A stretch of 64,000 bases of DNA from Halobacterium hubeiense. GTDB taxonomy: Archaea; Halobacteriota; Halobacteria; Halobacteriales; Halobacteriaceae. Positions within the stretch are counted from its first letter, which is position 1. Each line of letters starts with the position of its first letter. A model generated the notes under the pieces. The model saw only the letters and a program-made list of their open reading frames with translations, was not told the origin of the DNA and did not search any database. The translations under genes and the position numbers were made by a program. The stretch is from assembly GCF_001488575.1 (NCBI RefSeq), contig NZ_LN831305.1, positions 48,460 to 112,459 of the forward strand. Direction: 5' to 3'. Of this stretch, positions 26,811 to 35,855 are shown piece after piece.

Positions 26811-27204
26811 TGTTCCCACCTCCGTCGATGTATTCACGTGCTTCCTGAAGGCCGTGAGCTGGGATTCGGTAACTTCCATCGTCGTCTTCGACGATTCCAT
26901 CGTTATCGAGCTCACGGACCGTCGGATATATCGTACCTTTCTTCACACCACTCTGATCGCTGATTTCGGTCGGTGTCATCCACTCGGTCTCGACCATATC
27001 GAGTTCGTGCCGTGCGCGTTGTGAAAGCAGCACGATGACAACCTTTTCTTTTGCCGTGAGTTCTCGGAAGGGTTGTTGTGGAATAAGGTCGCCACTTTGC
27101 TTGCCGATTCCGATGTAATCAGCGAGGAGATCATGGAGGATCTCTTCACTGATCTCCTGCTCGTCTACGAGCAGATTTTCGAGGGTTCGCTGTTTCTCGG
27201 ACAT
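26803..27204 (-). CDS. Winged-helix protein of the HerA cluster (paralogue C)
   Basis: The 133-residue protein has a helical first half (about 15-70), then MTPTEISDQSGVKKGTIYPTVREL (HTH) and a wing GSYRIPAHGLQEAREYI. It is a paralogue of the 21815 protein. It is the first gene of the four-gene leftward operon. A TATA-like TTATATA (reverse strand, about 27230-27236) lies 26-32 bp upstream, fitting a leaderless mRNA. Confidence 0.82.
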   Translation of the reverse strand: MSEKQRTLENLLVDEQEISEEILHDLLADYIGIGKQSGDLIPQQPFRELTAKEKVVIVLLSQRARHELDMVETEWMTPTEISDQSGVKKGTIYPTVRELDNDGIVEDDDGSYRIPAHGLQEAREYIDGGGNNE

Positions 27205-27637
27205 GCTTCATCCTTACCAATGTACCCTGGGTATATAATTTTTTGGCACACTTACTCCCATCTATATTCTATATCGATGTTGGCAAAGGTGCGGTATATA
27301 AGTCATGCCAAATTTCCAGAAGTAAGAAAAATTACCAAGCCTCTCCTCCCCAAGATATCTGCCCATTCTTTAAGTATAAAGCGGTCACCCAGCGGTATGC
27401 TTGTATGCACTCTCGTACTTTCTTACCGTTGGCATAGATTGCTTTGTATGCGTCTCTTCGGGTCATTCTACCTGATTCTACTGGGAGGGAAATTATAGAC
27501 TAGAGTTCGTTACGTAAAGCTATACTACCCTACAACGAATTTAGCAGAAGTCTTTCAAAACCGATCAGAAGCTATCTCAGAATCGGTCTGGCTGAAAGTC
27601 GGTTGTCGCAAAGATACTTCGAAGACGGTGTCGGTCG
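27205..27637. other. AT-rich gene-free stretch
   Basis: No credible coding frame. It holds the leftward promoter near 27230 (GTATATAATTTTTT on the plus strand) and a second TATATAAG-like site near 27294. The far end contains one copy of the repeated 19-mer described at 27613. Confidence 0.5.
27613..27631. repeat. 19-bp repeat copy 1 (GATACTTCGAAGACGGTGT)
   Basis: An exact 19-bp word also present twice at 46993-47011 and 47028-47046. The core CTTCGAAG is self-complementary. Here it lies directly before an IS-type transposase remnant, so it may be an IS end or a shared binding site. Confidence 0.6.
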
Positions 27638-27760
27638 ATGGCACTGCTGGTTCTGTGGAGCGTTCGAGAGTGGCTTGAACAGTTTATGCATTACTACAAC
27701 CACCACAGACCACACCAAGCTCTCGATGGAAAAACACCGATCGAGGTGGTCCAGAACTAG
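27638..27760 (+). pseudogene. C-terminal remnant of an integrase-core transposase
   Basis: Forty codons ending in TAG encode the typical end of rve-type (IS481/IS3-like) transposases: REWLEQFMHYYNHHRPHQAL then DGKTPIEVVQN. Nothing of the DDE core upstream remains. Confidence 0.7.
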
Positions 27761-27897
27761 GCAGTGGCGGAGAGTCAGACACTTAAAAGTTTCGATAGTT
27801 CGAGTGGAACACCACTTAGAGCCTGAAGACCTGCTTTAGGTGGGAGCCAGAACCTTTTCACCGTTGCAGCCCTAACAACGGTCAGGGAGTGATGAAT

Positions 27898-28284
27898 ATG
27901 CCCGGATTTGAAGAACCGCCATCCTCGGTTCCCGACCCCAACGAGTTCGAACGCGAGGATGCGGACATCGACGACCGTCTGGAATTTCGTGCTGCGTTCT
28001 CGGAAACGCTGACGAAGCACGGTTATCCAGACACTCTCGTTCTCGCCCGAGAGCGAGCTGAAGAGGTATTTCACGACCGCCGTCTGGAGATCCTAGACCA
28101 CCTGAACGAACACAATCCGGACTCAGTACGCGCCCTCGCACAGGAGCTGGACTACGACAAGGGCGTTGTGAGCCGTGATCTTCAGGAACTCGCGCAGATC
28201 GACGTCATCGAGTACAAGGAAACCGGTCGCTCGAAGGCCCCCCGCCTCAAGCACGCCCACGTTGTCATCGAACCCGTCGTCTGA
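27898..28284 (+). CDS. HVO_A0114-type winged-helix regulator
   Basis: Homologue of the 21124 regulator: RRLEILDHLNEHNPDSVRALAQELDYDKGVVSRDLQEL, a wing at EYKETGRSKAP, end HVVIEPVV. The start at 27898 is preferred because GGGAGTGAT, close to the archaeal Shine-Dalgarno, lies a few bases before it; ATG 27892 is the alternative. No DUF6516-like toxin adjoins it. It may have lost its partner when the transposase remnant upstream arrived. Confidence 0.85.
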   Translation: MPGFEEPPSSVPDPNEFEREDADIDDRLEFRAAFSETLTKHGYPDTLVLARERAEEVFHDRRLEILDHLNEHNPDSVRALAQELDYDKGVVSRDLQELAQIDVIEYKETGRSKAPRLKHAHVVIEPVV

Positions 28285-28594
28285 CGAACTCACGGATTTA
28301 GAGACCTCTCTTTCCAAGCCAACCCCGAGGAAAACATCGGCATGAGACGAGATTCTAGCCAGATATATCCCTAGCTTAGAGCTCGAACCTTGGGAGGCAC
28401 GAGATTCAAGATACAGCTGTATCAATCGAACGAACGGCTCTGTTGAAAGCCCTATTAGTTCAGCACTCTCGCCGCTGGAACAGCCGATAAGTAGGGATGC
28501 AATTTTACGTCTACGAGCAAACTTCGGGCAGGGATATACAATAGCACAGTTGAGCCGAGGTCACAGGATGGTATTTCCTCCTCGGTGAATCTCA
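28285..28594. other. Gene-free stretch, possible IS end
   Basis: No coding frame supported. The text GGCTCTGTTGAAAGCC at about 28437 resembles the inverted-repeat start of some haloarchaeal IS elements, but no transposase follows. Confidence 0.3.
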
Positions 28595-29413
28595 TCAGGG
28601 TTTTCTAATCCATTTCAAGAACCCCTCTTTATTTGAGTAGCAAACGCTCCCATTTCCCGGCGAATCATGAGCCGTCTTATGACAATCAACGCATAAGATG
28701 GCTAAATTGTCCTCGCTATCTGACCCTCCCTGGGAGACCGGAATAATATGATGTACCTCAAGTTCGTCAACACCTTCCTTAGAACACTTTCGGCAACCAC
28801 CATCCCGTTTGATAATTTTCTTCTTTTTTCGGGGACGAACCTGCTCGTCTCGCCGTTCTTTCGCCCATTCTTTATATTCGGTTACTCCCTCTTCTGGGTT
28901 GAACTCGTATCGTTTGACGTGACCAATCGAACAATCAGCTAAATCTGCTAGACGGCTAGATAACACATTCTCTCCTAGAAGTACGTACAACCGTCGGAGA
29001 TTTTCTCTAGCCGTTAGGTCATCATTGCAAACCTCACGCTCAATCTCTTCGAAAAGCTGGTCTATCTCATCGATACATTCATCGATTTCTCTTGTGATAT
29101 TTTGATATTCTGAAGTCTTCTCAACCGCGTCAGACACGTTCTTTTTTAATTCTCGATCAATGTCGGTTCGTCGCCGATCATGTGGTGAAACTACCTCGAT
29201 TTCGAGACTCCCTGTAGAGAAGCTGCCCGGAATATCCTCGTTCTCACGACTCAATTGCCGTGTTTTTTCTCGGACAAAATCACGTCGGATAACGGTTAGC
29301 TCGGAAAGTAGTTTAGAAATAGCAACCATTCGACTACGAAGGACTTGCTGATATTCGGGGACTTCGATGTCTGGTGGATTTAATTCCCCAATTAACCCGG
29401 AACGCTTCTCCAT
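28595..29413 (-). CDS. HNH endonuclease with helical N-terminal region
   Basis: The C-terminal 75 residues form an HNH nuclease: two CxxC zinc pairs (CRKC, and CVDC before HKTAH) frame the VHHIIPVSQGG-SDSEDNLAIL core. Residues of about 1-150 are helical and charged, with a coiled-coil-like region, followed by a putative HTH (LADLADCSIGHVKRYEF). Lower GC than nearby genes and the position in an island of nucleases suggest a defence or mobile-element role. A freestanding homing nuclease is the alternative. Confidence 0.87.
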   Translation of the reverse strand: MEKRSGLIGELNPPDIEVPEYQQVLRSRMVAISKLLSELTVIRRDFVREKTRQLSRENEDIPGSFSTGSLEIEVVSPHDRRRTDIDRELKKNVSDAVEKTSEYQNITREIDECIDEIDQLFEEIEREVCNDDLTARENLRRLYVLLGENVLSSRLADLADCSIGHVKRYEFNPEEGVTEYKEWAKERRDEQVRPRKKKKIIKRDGGCRKCSKEGVDELEVHHIIPVSQGGSDSEDNLAILCVDCHKTAHDSPGNGSVCYSNKEGFLKWIRKP

Positions 29414-29562
29414 ACAACTGATTCAATTCCCTCGGCAAAATTCTGTTGGGGTCAGTACTACCACATATACATTTAGCAATTGAGCGTTCAAGAGTGATCG
29501 GCACTTGCAGAAGTCAACGGGGCCAAGCAATCAAATATGCCGGTGGCGAACAGCGAGGCGAC

Positions 29563-29970
29563 ATGCTTCCTGATGACCTCTCTGTCGATCAAGACAAGTT
29601 ACTGACGTGGCAGACCGAGTGCTGGCAGTGCGGTGAGCAGACGCCAATAGTCTGGCCCCGCGACGACCATCTCAACACCCCTATTGGCGGCGTGCTTGCA
29701 AAGTACGATACTCCTGTCGAACGTGTCTACAGTAACACGCTTGAAAAAGAGGTGTGGGGAAACGTCTGCCAGCACTGCGAGGCATACCAAGGAAACCACT
29801 ACATGGAACAAGAGGCGGTTGAGATCGACCCGCCGTTCGTGGAGTGCCCGAATTGTGGCGAGGAGCATGAGTGGAGGCCAGACGAGGGATTTGGCGCTGC
29901 TTTTGGCCAGGGCTGGGTCTCTTGTCCGGAGTACGGCGACGTGCCTGTCGGCGATCCACGCAAAAAGTGA
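29563..29970 (+). CDS. Zinc-ribbon protein of unknown role
   Basis: Start MLPDDLSVDQ at 29563 is preferred over 29446. The 135-residue protein carries three Cys pairs: CWQCGE, CQHC and CPNCGEEHEWRP. This resembles haloarchaeal zinc-ribbon proteins of unknown function. It precedes the structured 30.0-30.3 kb segment. Confidence 0.65.
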   Translation: MLPDDLSVDQDKLLTWQTECWQCGEQTPIVWPRDDHLNTPIGGVLAKYDTPVERVYSNTLEKEVWGNVCQHCEAYQGNHYMEQEAVEIDPPFVECPNCGEEHEWRPDEGFGAAFGQGWVSCPEYGDVPVGDPRKK

Positions 29971-29989
29971 TCGAGAGATGTCCGACGTA

Positions 29990-30303
29990 GTTTTTTATGG
30001 GCGGGGTGGTAAAGGCTACGCAACCAAGGTAGGCTAACCGCACGACGTGCCATAGTCGTCGGGGATGCCTCTGGTCGGCGAAATAAAATTTCGCCGCCGA
30101 GGATGGCTAGTCCCCGACGGTAAGAGAACCCACCTAGACACTTGGTTCTCGCAGGCCCATGACCTAATAGCTTTCGCCCCCAGCCGTGGCTCCGCGATTC
30201 TCTTGGCCGAGAGTCGTTACCGGCTGGTTTCGAACGCGAACGGTCCTGGGTACGACGACTAACTCGGGAGTCGTCAGCACGCAACTTCCCGGACAGACGC
30301 CCC
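29990..30303 (+). ncRNA. Candidate structured RNA / leader with own TATA box
   Basis: GTTTTTTATGG near 29989-29999 is a good haloarchaeal TATA element, predicting a start near 30020. The following 260 nt has no open frame but a series of near-perfect hairpins. There is a three-part nested stem at 30057-30119 (CGTCGGGGA with TCCCCGACG; CCTC with GAGG; CGGCGAAAT with ATTTCGCCG around AAA). Others are GAGAACC/GGTTCTC (30124/30144), CCAGCCG/CGGCTGG (30180/30221) enclosing GATTCTC/GAGAGTC, and GACGACT/AGTCGTC (30254/30269). It ends at the start of the 1128-residue gene. No known RNA family was recognised. Confidence 0.5.
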
Positions 30304-30311
30304 ATGTCCGG
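30289..30311. promoter_or_regulatory. Inverted repeat across the start codon of the DUF5817 gene
   Basis: CCGGACA (30289-30295) and TGTCCGG (30305-30311) are perfect complements; the ATG at 30304 is in the loop-to-stem junction. In RNA this would hide the start codon; as DNA it could be an operator. Confidence 0.45.
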
Positions 30312-33300
30312 ACACCACACCATCTGGCTCGTCGGTTGCTCGCACTGTAGCGAGCTCTGGCTCACCGCCGCCGGCCGCAAGACCACAGACTGCCCTCGCT
30401 GTCGGACCACCTACAGGACTCGCACACTCCGCAAGTTCGCCGAGGGCACCGACCGCGACGCGCTCGTCGAGAAGCGCACCCAGATCCTCGCCAGCCGGAG
30501 CGATCCACGTGCTCGCGACCAGTACCGCGCCACCGTTGACGACGCTCTTGCCGACTACGACTCTCTCGAGGACGCCGCGCAATCGTCGCTCATCGACGAG
30601 GCGGCAGTCCTCCGCCACATCGGCGCTGACAACGCCGCCGATCACCTCTACACCAACGATGAATCGACGACGTCCTCCTCATCTTCCTTGGGGATGGAGG
30701 AACCGGAATCCGAGCACACGAACTCCTTCGACCCCCTTGGAATCCCACTCCCCGTGGCCGCCGACTCCGGAATCTCGCGTATTCCGCCAGAGCAGGACGG
30801 CCAGACGGATCTCTCGACGACGGTTGTCTATCGTGGGCTCCAACCCCAGATGCGGCGCTGGATTCCCAGCCTCCTCGAAGACCTTCTCCCGACGCTCGCT
30901 GCTGCCGTCGCCCAATGGACAGTCGACCAAGATAGCCTCACCCTCGAGGATGCGAATACCGAGGGTATCGCGACGGCGCTGCTCGACAAACTTGACATCC
31001 ACCCGGAGACTGTCGAAATTGATGGTGATCGCCAAGCTCCGGTCGAAGTCCGCGCATGGGTCCGTGACCTCGTGGCGTTCACCGTACGTGCCATCGAGGA
31101 AGACGTCACCATTAACGAGGCTCCAGAGTCGCTCACGCGGATCGGAACCGGCCGTGGGTTGCTCAACGCAGGCCGTGCAGCACTCCAAGCTGGCCCGGTT
31201 GCACTCCTTGATGTGCTTGAGGTGACGCCACAGGTCGCTGCGACGCTCAATGAGGGCGAGTGGGTTGGGACACGCAAAGAGACACGCGCCCGGTCTCTCG
31301 GCGCGCTGGACAGCCTCTCGGACGCCCTAGACATCCAGTTGGTGTTCTCGACACCACGCATGGAGTCACTCCTCGTCGAGGACCACCCTGACTGGACCAG
31401 TTGTCATCTCAATCTTACCGAGGACGCAGATACCTCCCACCCATCTAAGACCAACACAGCTGCCGGAGAGGACGCGGCACTCGCGCGGGAGGCGTGGGAC
31501 ATCCTTCGTGAACGCGAGTGGTCAGACACGGGATACACGCGTATCCTCAGGAATATCCCAGCGTCTGGGGCAACTCGTGGTGACCTCGCGGCTGACGACG
31601 ATGTGAGTCTCTCCGAGGGCAGCATCTACGCGTACGTCGACGACCTCGCAGCGGCTGGGTTTGTCACTATCGACGACAGCACACGCCCCAGTAGGGTCGT
31701 CCTAACGGAGCTTGGTGCGTCTATTGCCGACTACGTCGACGCTAAGGGATCTGTGCAGAACCCCGTTCAGGCCAGTCTTACTCAGTCCCCCAACCGTGGT
31801 ACAAGTGAGTGTACTCCCCAGCACCAACAAGACCCGCCCGGGGACTCCCACCGGCTGGGCGACGACCGCGTCTCTGCCGCCGAGTCGTTCCTCGCGACGA
31901 CTGGTGACGTCAGCGAGGACGGCTATACGCGGTTCCTCGGTCGATACAGCGGTGGTACTGCGCCTCGAGAGATTGAGCCGGCGACACTTCATCACCAATT
32001 ACAGGCCGGTCGCTGTACGGAGGGAGTGTCAGTCGTAGAGGACGCGAACCTACAGAAATTCGATGATGGGCGTGTTTCGTACTTGTCTGGTGGGCCATCC
32101 TTCGATGACGATGTTGCAGTCGTCTTGGAGTGGGGGAATCCGCTGGGGACGTTGGCACGTCTCGTTGGAACCTTACTTGGGTCGCGGGCGTGGAGTAAGA
32201 TTCTGCGTCGGAGTCGTCTGGGGAGTAGTCTCGAGAACCTGTGGGCGGGTGCGGACCAGTTCGACTCGGCGCTTGCGGATGTCGCGAAGTTCGGCGCGCA
32301 GATGGGGTGGATGAGTTCGGGTGAGGAAAACGACTACCTGTCGTACCGGGAGCGCCTCGAGGCTGTTCGGTGTTCGCTCCTGGAGGATGTCGGACGATTC
32401 GATGACCTCGACTATGAGCAGCGGTCGGCACTGTTGTCGAAGCTGATTGGGTTAGCGACGACGGCGACGACGTTGTATCATGCTGCTGGCTATGATTTGA
32501 CGGTGCATCTTCGGGTGCCGGACTCGACGCAGTTGCGTCGCGACGATGACCGGTATGGTCGGTTCCTTGCGTTCTTCCGGTCGGTGGTGGCGAAGCAAGG
32601 CGTCTATCGTGGACCTGATGGCGTGCATTCGATTTATCGGATGCAGCGTGAACACCGCTCGGAGAAGTTGAAGCGGCGGCTGGGATACGAAATTGACCCG
32701 GGAGATCCACGAGCAGAGCTGACGTGTTCGTGGGTAGTCGCCGTCGACGGGACAGGTGGCGAGGTCGCCAGTGATATCGAGGACGCGCTATCTGTCGAGG
32801 ATCACCGTGTTCGTGAGCGGATTCAGGAGGGAGCTGAGGAAGCAGCGGTGATGGACGTGCCGGTAGTCGTGGCAAACGGAGCGGAGACGACGCGGCGTAT
32901 TGTCGAGGCGTTCGCGATGAAGAAGGGGTTCAGTGCTGGGGCGCGCCAGGACCTCGACCGGCTCGTGAATGTGATTCACGCGGCGCTGGGGACGCAGGAG
33001 CGTGCGCCGTCGCCGTTCGACGTGGCGGCAGTAATGCAGGCGTTAGAGTCGAGAGATGAGCCATCGGACGAGTTGGATGTAGGGGCGTTAGCGAGAGGGA
33101 TCGCGACGCTACCAGCGAATCGGCTGTTGCCGTCGCTATTCGACGAGGGTGAGCGGCCGAAGCTGGCGCTCCAGAAGATGGTGAGGGCACTGCTGGGGAG
33201 TGATGGGGCGGTTTCTCGTGGGGATCTCGTGGATGTGTCGTCGCAGAATTCGGTTGACCGGTATCTGCAGCGGTTGCGGGCGTTGGATATCGTCGAACGG

Positions 33301-33690
33301 GTTGGGCCTGGGGAGTACAGGGCGTACTTGGAGCCGTGGTGGGTGTCGGGGAACGGGCAGAGCGAGCCGTATAGTGAGGCGTATGATGGGGAGATTGCGG
33401 CGACCGGGCTGGGGGACGGGCGGTGGGATGCGGTGTTGCTTGGTGCTGCCCACGAACTTGGAGCGGACACAGCGAGTGCGGCGTCTGTCGAGGCATTTTC
33501 ACAGCCAGTGGTATTCGAGGAGGTGCTTGAGGCGCATCCTGTCTTGGAGCAGTACGAGCACATTCTGCGGGTGTACGTTGACGGAGTTGACGAGGATAGG
33601 CCACCGTCGACGGTCGCAAGAATTGGGTCGCCACCACCGGGTGCGGCACCAGACCAACAGACGCTGACCGCGGCGGTATCAAGCGATTAG
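30304..33690 (+). CDS. Large DUF5817-type zinc-ribbon and wHTH protein
   Basis: The 1128-residue protein begins with a zinc ribbon (GCSHCSELW and CPRCRTTYRTRTLRKF), the DUF5817 pattern, and a helical DPRARDQY region. A winged helix lies near 430-480 (TRGDLAADDDVSLSEGSIYAYVDDL) and another near 1000 (AVSRGDLVDVSSQNSVDRYLQRL). The central 560-900 has no motif I can name, although TTATTLYHAAGYDLTVHLRVPD and SWVVAVDG look like alpha/beta core strands. No Walker motif is visible. It may be a plasmid-maintenance or replication protein: its size is similar to RepH-type initiators, but that is a guess. The presumptive structured RNA upstream suggests post-transcriptional control. Confidence 0.7.
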   Translation: MSGHHTIWLVGCSHCSELWLTAAGRKTTDCPRCRTTYRTRTLRKFAEGTDRDALVEKRTQILASRSDPRARDQYRATVDDALADYDSLEDAAQSSLIDEAAVLRHIGADNAADHLYTNDESTTSSSSSLGMEEPESEHTNSFDPLGIPLPVAADSGISRIPPEQDGQTDLSTTVVYRGLQPQMRRWIPSLLEDLLPTLAAAVAQWTVDQDSLTLEDANTEGIATALLDKLDIHPETVEIDGDRQAPVEVRAWVRDLVAFTVRAIEEDVTINEAPESLTRIGTGRGLLNAGRAALQAGPVALLDVLEVTPQVAATLNEGEWVGTRKETRARSLGALDSLSDALDIQLVFSTPRMESLLVEDHPDWTSCHLNLTEDADTSHPSKTNTAAGEDAALAREAWDILREREWSDTGYTRILRNIPASGATRGDLAADDDVSLSEGSIYAYVDDLAAAGFVTIDDSTRPSRVVLTELGASIADYVDAKGSVQNPVQASLTQSPNRGTSECTPQHQQDPPGDSHRLGDDRVSAAESFLATTGDVSEDGYTRFLGRYSGGTAPREIEPATLHHQLQAGRCTEGVSVVEDANLQKFDDGRVSYLSGGPSFDDDVAVVLEWGNPLGTLARLVGTLLGSRAWSKILRRSRLGSSLENLWAGADQFDSALADVAKFGAQMGWMSSGEENDYLSYRERLEAVRCSLLEDVGRFDDLDYEQRSALLSKLIGLATTATTLYHAAGYDLTVHLRVPDSTQLRRDDDRYGRFLAFFRSVVAKQGVYRGPDGVHSIYRMQREHRSEKLKRRLGYEIDPGDPRAELTCSWVVAVDGTGGEVASDIEDALSVEDHRVRERIQEGAEEAAVMDVPVVVANGAETTRRIVEAFAMKKGFSAGARQDLDRLVNVIHAALGTQERAPSPFDVAAVMQALESRDEPSDELDVGALARGIATLPANRLLPSLFDEGERPKLALQKMVRALLGSDGAVSRGDLVDVSSQNSVDRYLQRLRALDIVERVGPGEYRAYLEPWWVSGNGQSEPYSEAYDGEIAATGLGDGRWDAVLLGAAHELGADTASAASVEAFSQPVVFEEVLEAHPVLEQYEHILRVYVDGVDEDRPPSTVARIGSPPPGAAPDQQTLTAAVSSD

Positions 33691-33963
33691 CTCGGTTGGG
33701 GGACGCGAGTAAGACTCTGCACAGGTATTCCTGAATGGGACTGTTCAGTTTCGTTAGTATCGGGACCGAGTCATCGATGAGATCTGGATATGCGACTGAA
33801 CGGAGGTGAATTATCCACAGATACTACGGTGAGGTGGGTGGGGTGCGAGAACGGAAGATCGTGGAGACGATAAGACTCGTTTAGATTCACCAGATAATCG
33901 ACTGCTTCGTTGGAATTAGAACTGGGAGCAACTCTTTTCCTCGACACGCCTTAACGGGTAGTA

Positions 33964-35643
33964 ATGCCCTGTGCGCAATGCAATAACCCGCTTTTCGTCG
34001 ACTATAACCTCGGGGATATGCGGTGTCCCAACTGCGCCTCCCTCTCTATCGAATCACCTGCCACGATACGCAATGAAGTCCAAGCCCTACGCGACCATTT
34101 CGGTGAAGAGGCGATGGTCGAGTTCCTCCAGCAATTCGATAAAGAACAACTTATCCTCTCGCTCATCCGGCTCGGGAATAAAGCCGCTGCGAACCTCCTT
34201 GATCCCGAGGAACGGGGCTTCCCGGTGCGAGATTTCGTATTCTCCGTCCGGTTCGTGAAACAACTGATCTCGAAGGATAACTTTGGTGACGAGCGCCTCG
34301 ATCTCACGGAACTCCCGCCCCCGAAACTGGATACCGTCTTAACCCACCGCTTCACAGTTCTTCGAACACTGGAGCATCTGGAGGACCAATTCAAATACGC
34401 ATACCCACGTGTCTCCACGCCCGGGAAATCCAGCTTTCTCGACCAGTACACCATCTTCGACTCGGAGTTCGCCTACTGCTTCGATCGTAATCTGCGGAGC
34501 CTCAACGGAGCTCACGTAGAGAACCGGCCCAAATTTGATAAGAAATCACTGGAATTCCACGATTTCGATACCCCATCTGCGGATGAGATTGAGTCAGTCC
34601 GCGACTTCGGACGGACGTTCCACGAACCGATCGTATCGATGTCGTTCGTGATGTCATCATCAGACGCGCTCAACGATGTGTTCCACCAATCGTTTCCTGA
34701 AGCGATTACCGTGATGAAATTGGACGCTCTGCTGGATGCACTCGATGCCACATTCAGTGATTCCGCGTTGAACTCCCTTCATGAAACAGGCGAGCTTGGC
34801 GTCGCGACATGGAATCAGCTAGAGTACGCTGGTGACACTGTGTTCGGCGACGACTGGAGTCAGGTTCGCGACCACATCGTGATGTATCCGGGGAATGATA
34901 CTGCGCATCCGTTCCTGTTCGCACTGCCACTGACTCAAGAGACGTCTCAAGGACAGGCACTCCCTGCGATTGAATACGACCAGCTGTTCGTCCTTTATCC
35001 ACGACATTACTCCCGGTTTATCCGATTCCAGATGTTCCCTCAGATCTACGATGAACAGGGGCGGAAGGGTCACAAGACTTTGGACTCCATACAATCTGAA
35101 CGGGGTAGACCAACGTACGAGCGGAATATCCATGATTACCTCGTTAACGAAGGATACCAAGTATTCCACAGCGCCGCACACCACTCGAAAACCCAGCCAC
35201 ACGAGATTGACCTCCTCGTTATAGACAACTCGAACAGAGAGATCTGGTTTATTGAGTGTAAGTACAGCCTGCCGTCAGTGAATATGGATGCCTCAGACGG
35301 TGTGAAGAAGTACAACGAGAAGATGAACGAGAAAATTTTCCCTGAGTCTGGAGAGGCATTTGATGAGCGCGTGGACTGGTGGCTTGCTAATAAGGTCGGT
35401 GAGAACTTCGTGTATCAGGTGGGGGAAACCAAGGAGGACCTTGATGCGGCGAGATTCAGGGACTCGTGGGGCGAGTACAATATCCGCCGGTTTGTGGTGT
35501 CGCCAGTTGCGCCGTCGTTCACTGTGAAGCGGGGAATCCGGTTTTTGACTGATCTTGAGTTCTTGGAGTTTGTTGAGGAGGGCGAGTTACCGCTGATTCC
35601 GAAGCGCGAAGAGTGGATAAAGGGATCCCATCCTGACAAATGA
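33964..35643 (+). CDS. PD-(D/E)XK nuclease-like protein with N-terminal zinc ribbon
   Basis: The N terminus is a treble-clef or ribbon (CAQCNNPLF and CPNCAS). The middle (about 60-370) has no recognised fold. The C-terminal part has a restriction-nuclease signature: YERNIHDYLVNEGYQVF (conserved Glu helix), then EIDLLVID and EIWFIECKY, matching E-(x)n-D-(x)n-ExK. The family resembles Mrr/NERD-type nucleases. Located between the DUF5817 gene and a truncated type IIG gene, it is a candidate single-gene defence nuclease. Confidence 0.78.
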   Translation: MPCAQCNNPLFVDYNLGDMRCPNCASLSIESPATIRNEVQALRDHFGEEAMVEFLQQFDKEQLILSLIRLGNKAAANLLDPEERGFPVRDFVFSVRFVKQLISKDNFGDERLDLTELPPPKLDTVLTHRFTVLRTLEHLEDQFKYAYPRVSTPGKSSFLDQYTIFDSEFAYCFDRNLRSLNGAHVENRPKFDKKSLEFHDFDTPSADEIESVRDFGRTFHEPIVSMSFVMSSSDALNDVFHQSFPEAITVMKLDALLDALDATFSDSALNSLHETGELGVATWNQLEYAGDTVFGDDWSQVRDHIVMYPGNDTAHPFLFALPLTQETSQGQALPAIEYDQLFVLYPRHYSRFIRFQMFPQIYDEQGRKGHKTLDSIQSERGRPTYERNIHDYLVNEGYQVFHSAAHHSKTQPHEIDLLVIDNSNREIWFIECKYSLPSVNMDASDGVKKYNEKMNEKIFPESGEAFDERVDWWLANKVGENFVYQVGETKEDLDAARFRDSWGEYNIRRFVVSPVAPSFTVKRGIRFLTDLEFLEFVEEGELPLIPKREEWIKGSHPDK

Positions 35644-35729
35644 GTATTGAGTCAGTGGTGGGAATGCAATAACCAAAGCGGTTCCCCCTAGTTTCAATAG
35701 TGTGACTCCCCGCTCTTACGCTATCCACG

Positions 35730-35855
35730 ATGAGCCAAGCGACACTCGGTTCTACCCCCTATCAGAACTCGAATCTCTTCTCCGGCTACTACCTCGACGA
35801 ACGTATCGCGGGCCTTGACGGCTGGGACTGCGACGACGGGCATTATTCAGATTAG
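35730..35855 (+). pseudogene. N-terminal fragment of a type IIG (Eco57I-like) restriction-modification enzyme
   Basis: Only 41 codons remain (MSQATLGSTPYQNSNLFSGY, then YLDERIAGLDGWDCDDG), after which the frame runs into the IS6 remnant and stops. This opening (NLFSxYYLDER...LxxWDCD) is, from memory, that of large haloarchaeal Eco57I/PglX-like methylase-nuclease proteins. The rest of the gene is absent from the window. Confidence 0.6.

Noticed and set aside
29990..30303. tRNA or RNase P RNA in the structured segment
   Set aside because: No cloverleaf with anticodon and acceptor pairing and no RNase P conserved core words; kept as unknown structured RNA.
31910..32875. 321-residue leftward frame within the DUF5817 gene
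   Set aside because: His/Pro/Arg-rich antisense shadow of a GC-rich gene; no motif and no start signal.
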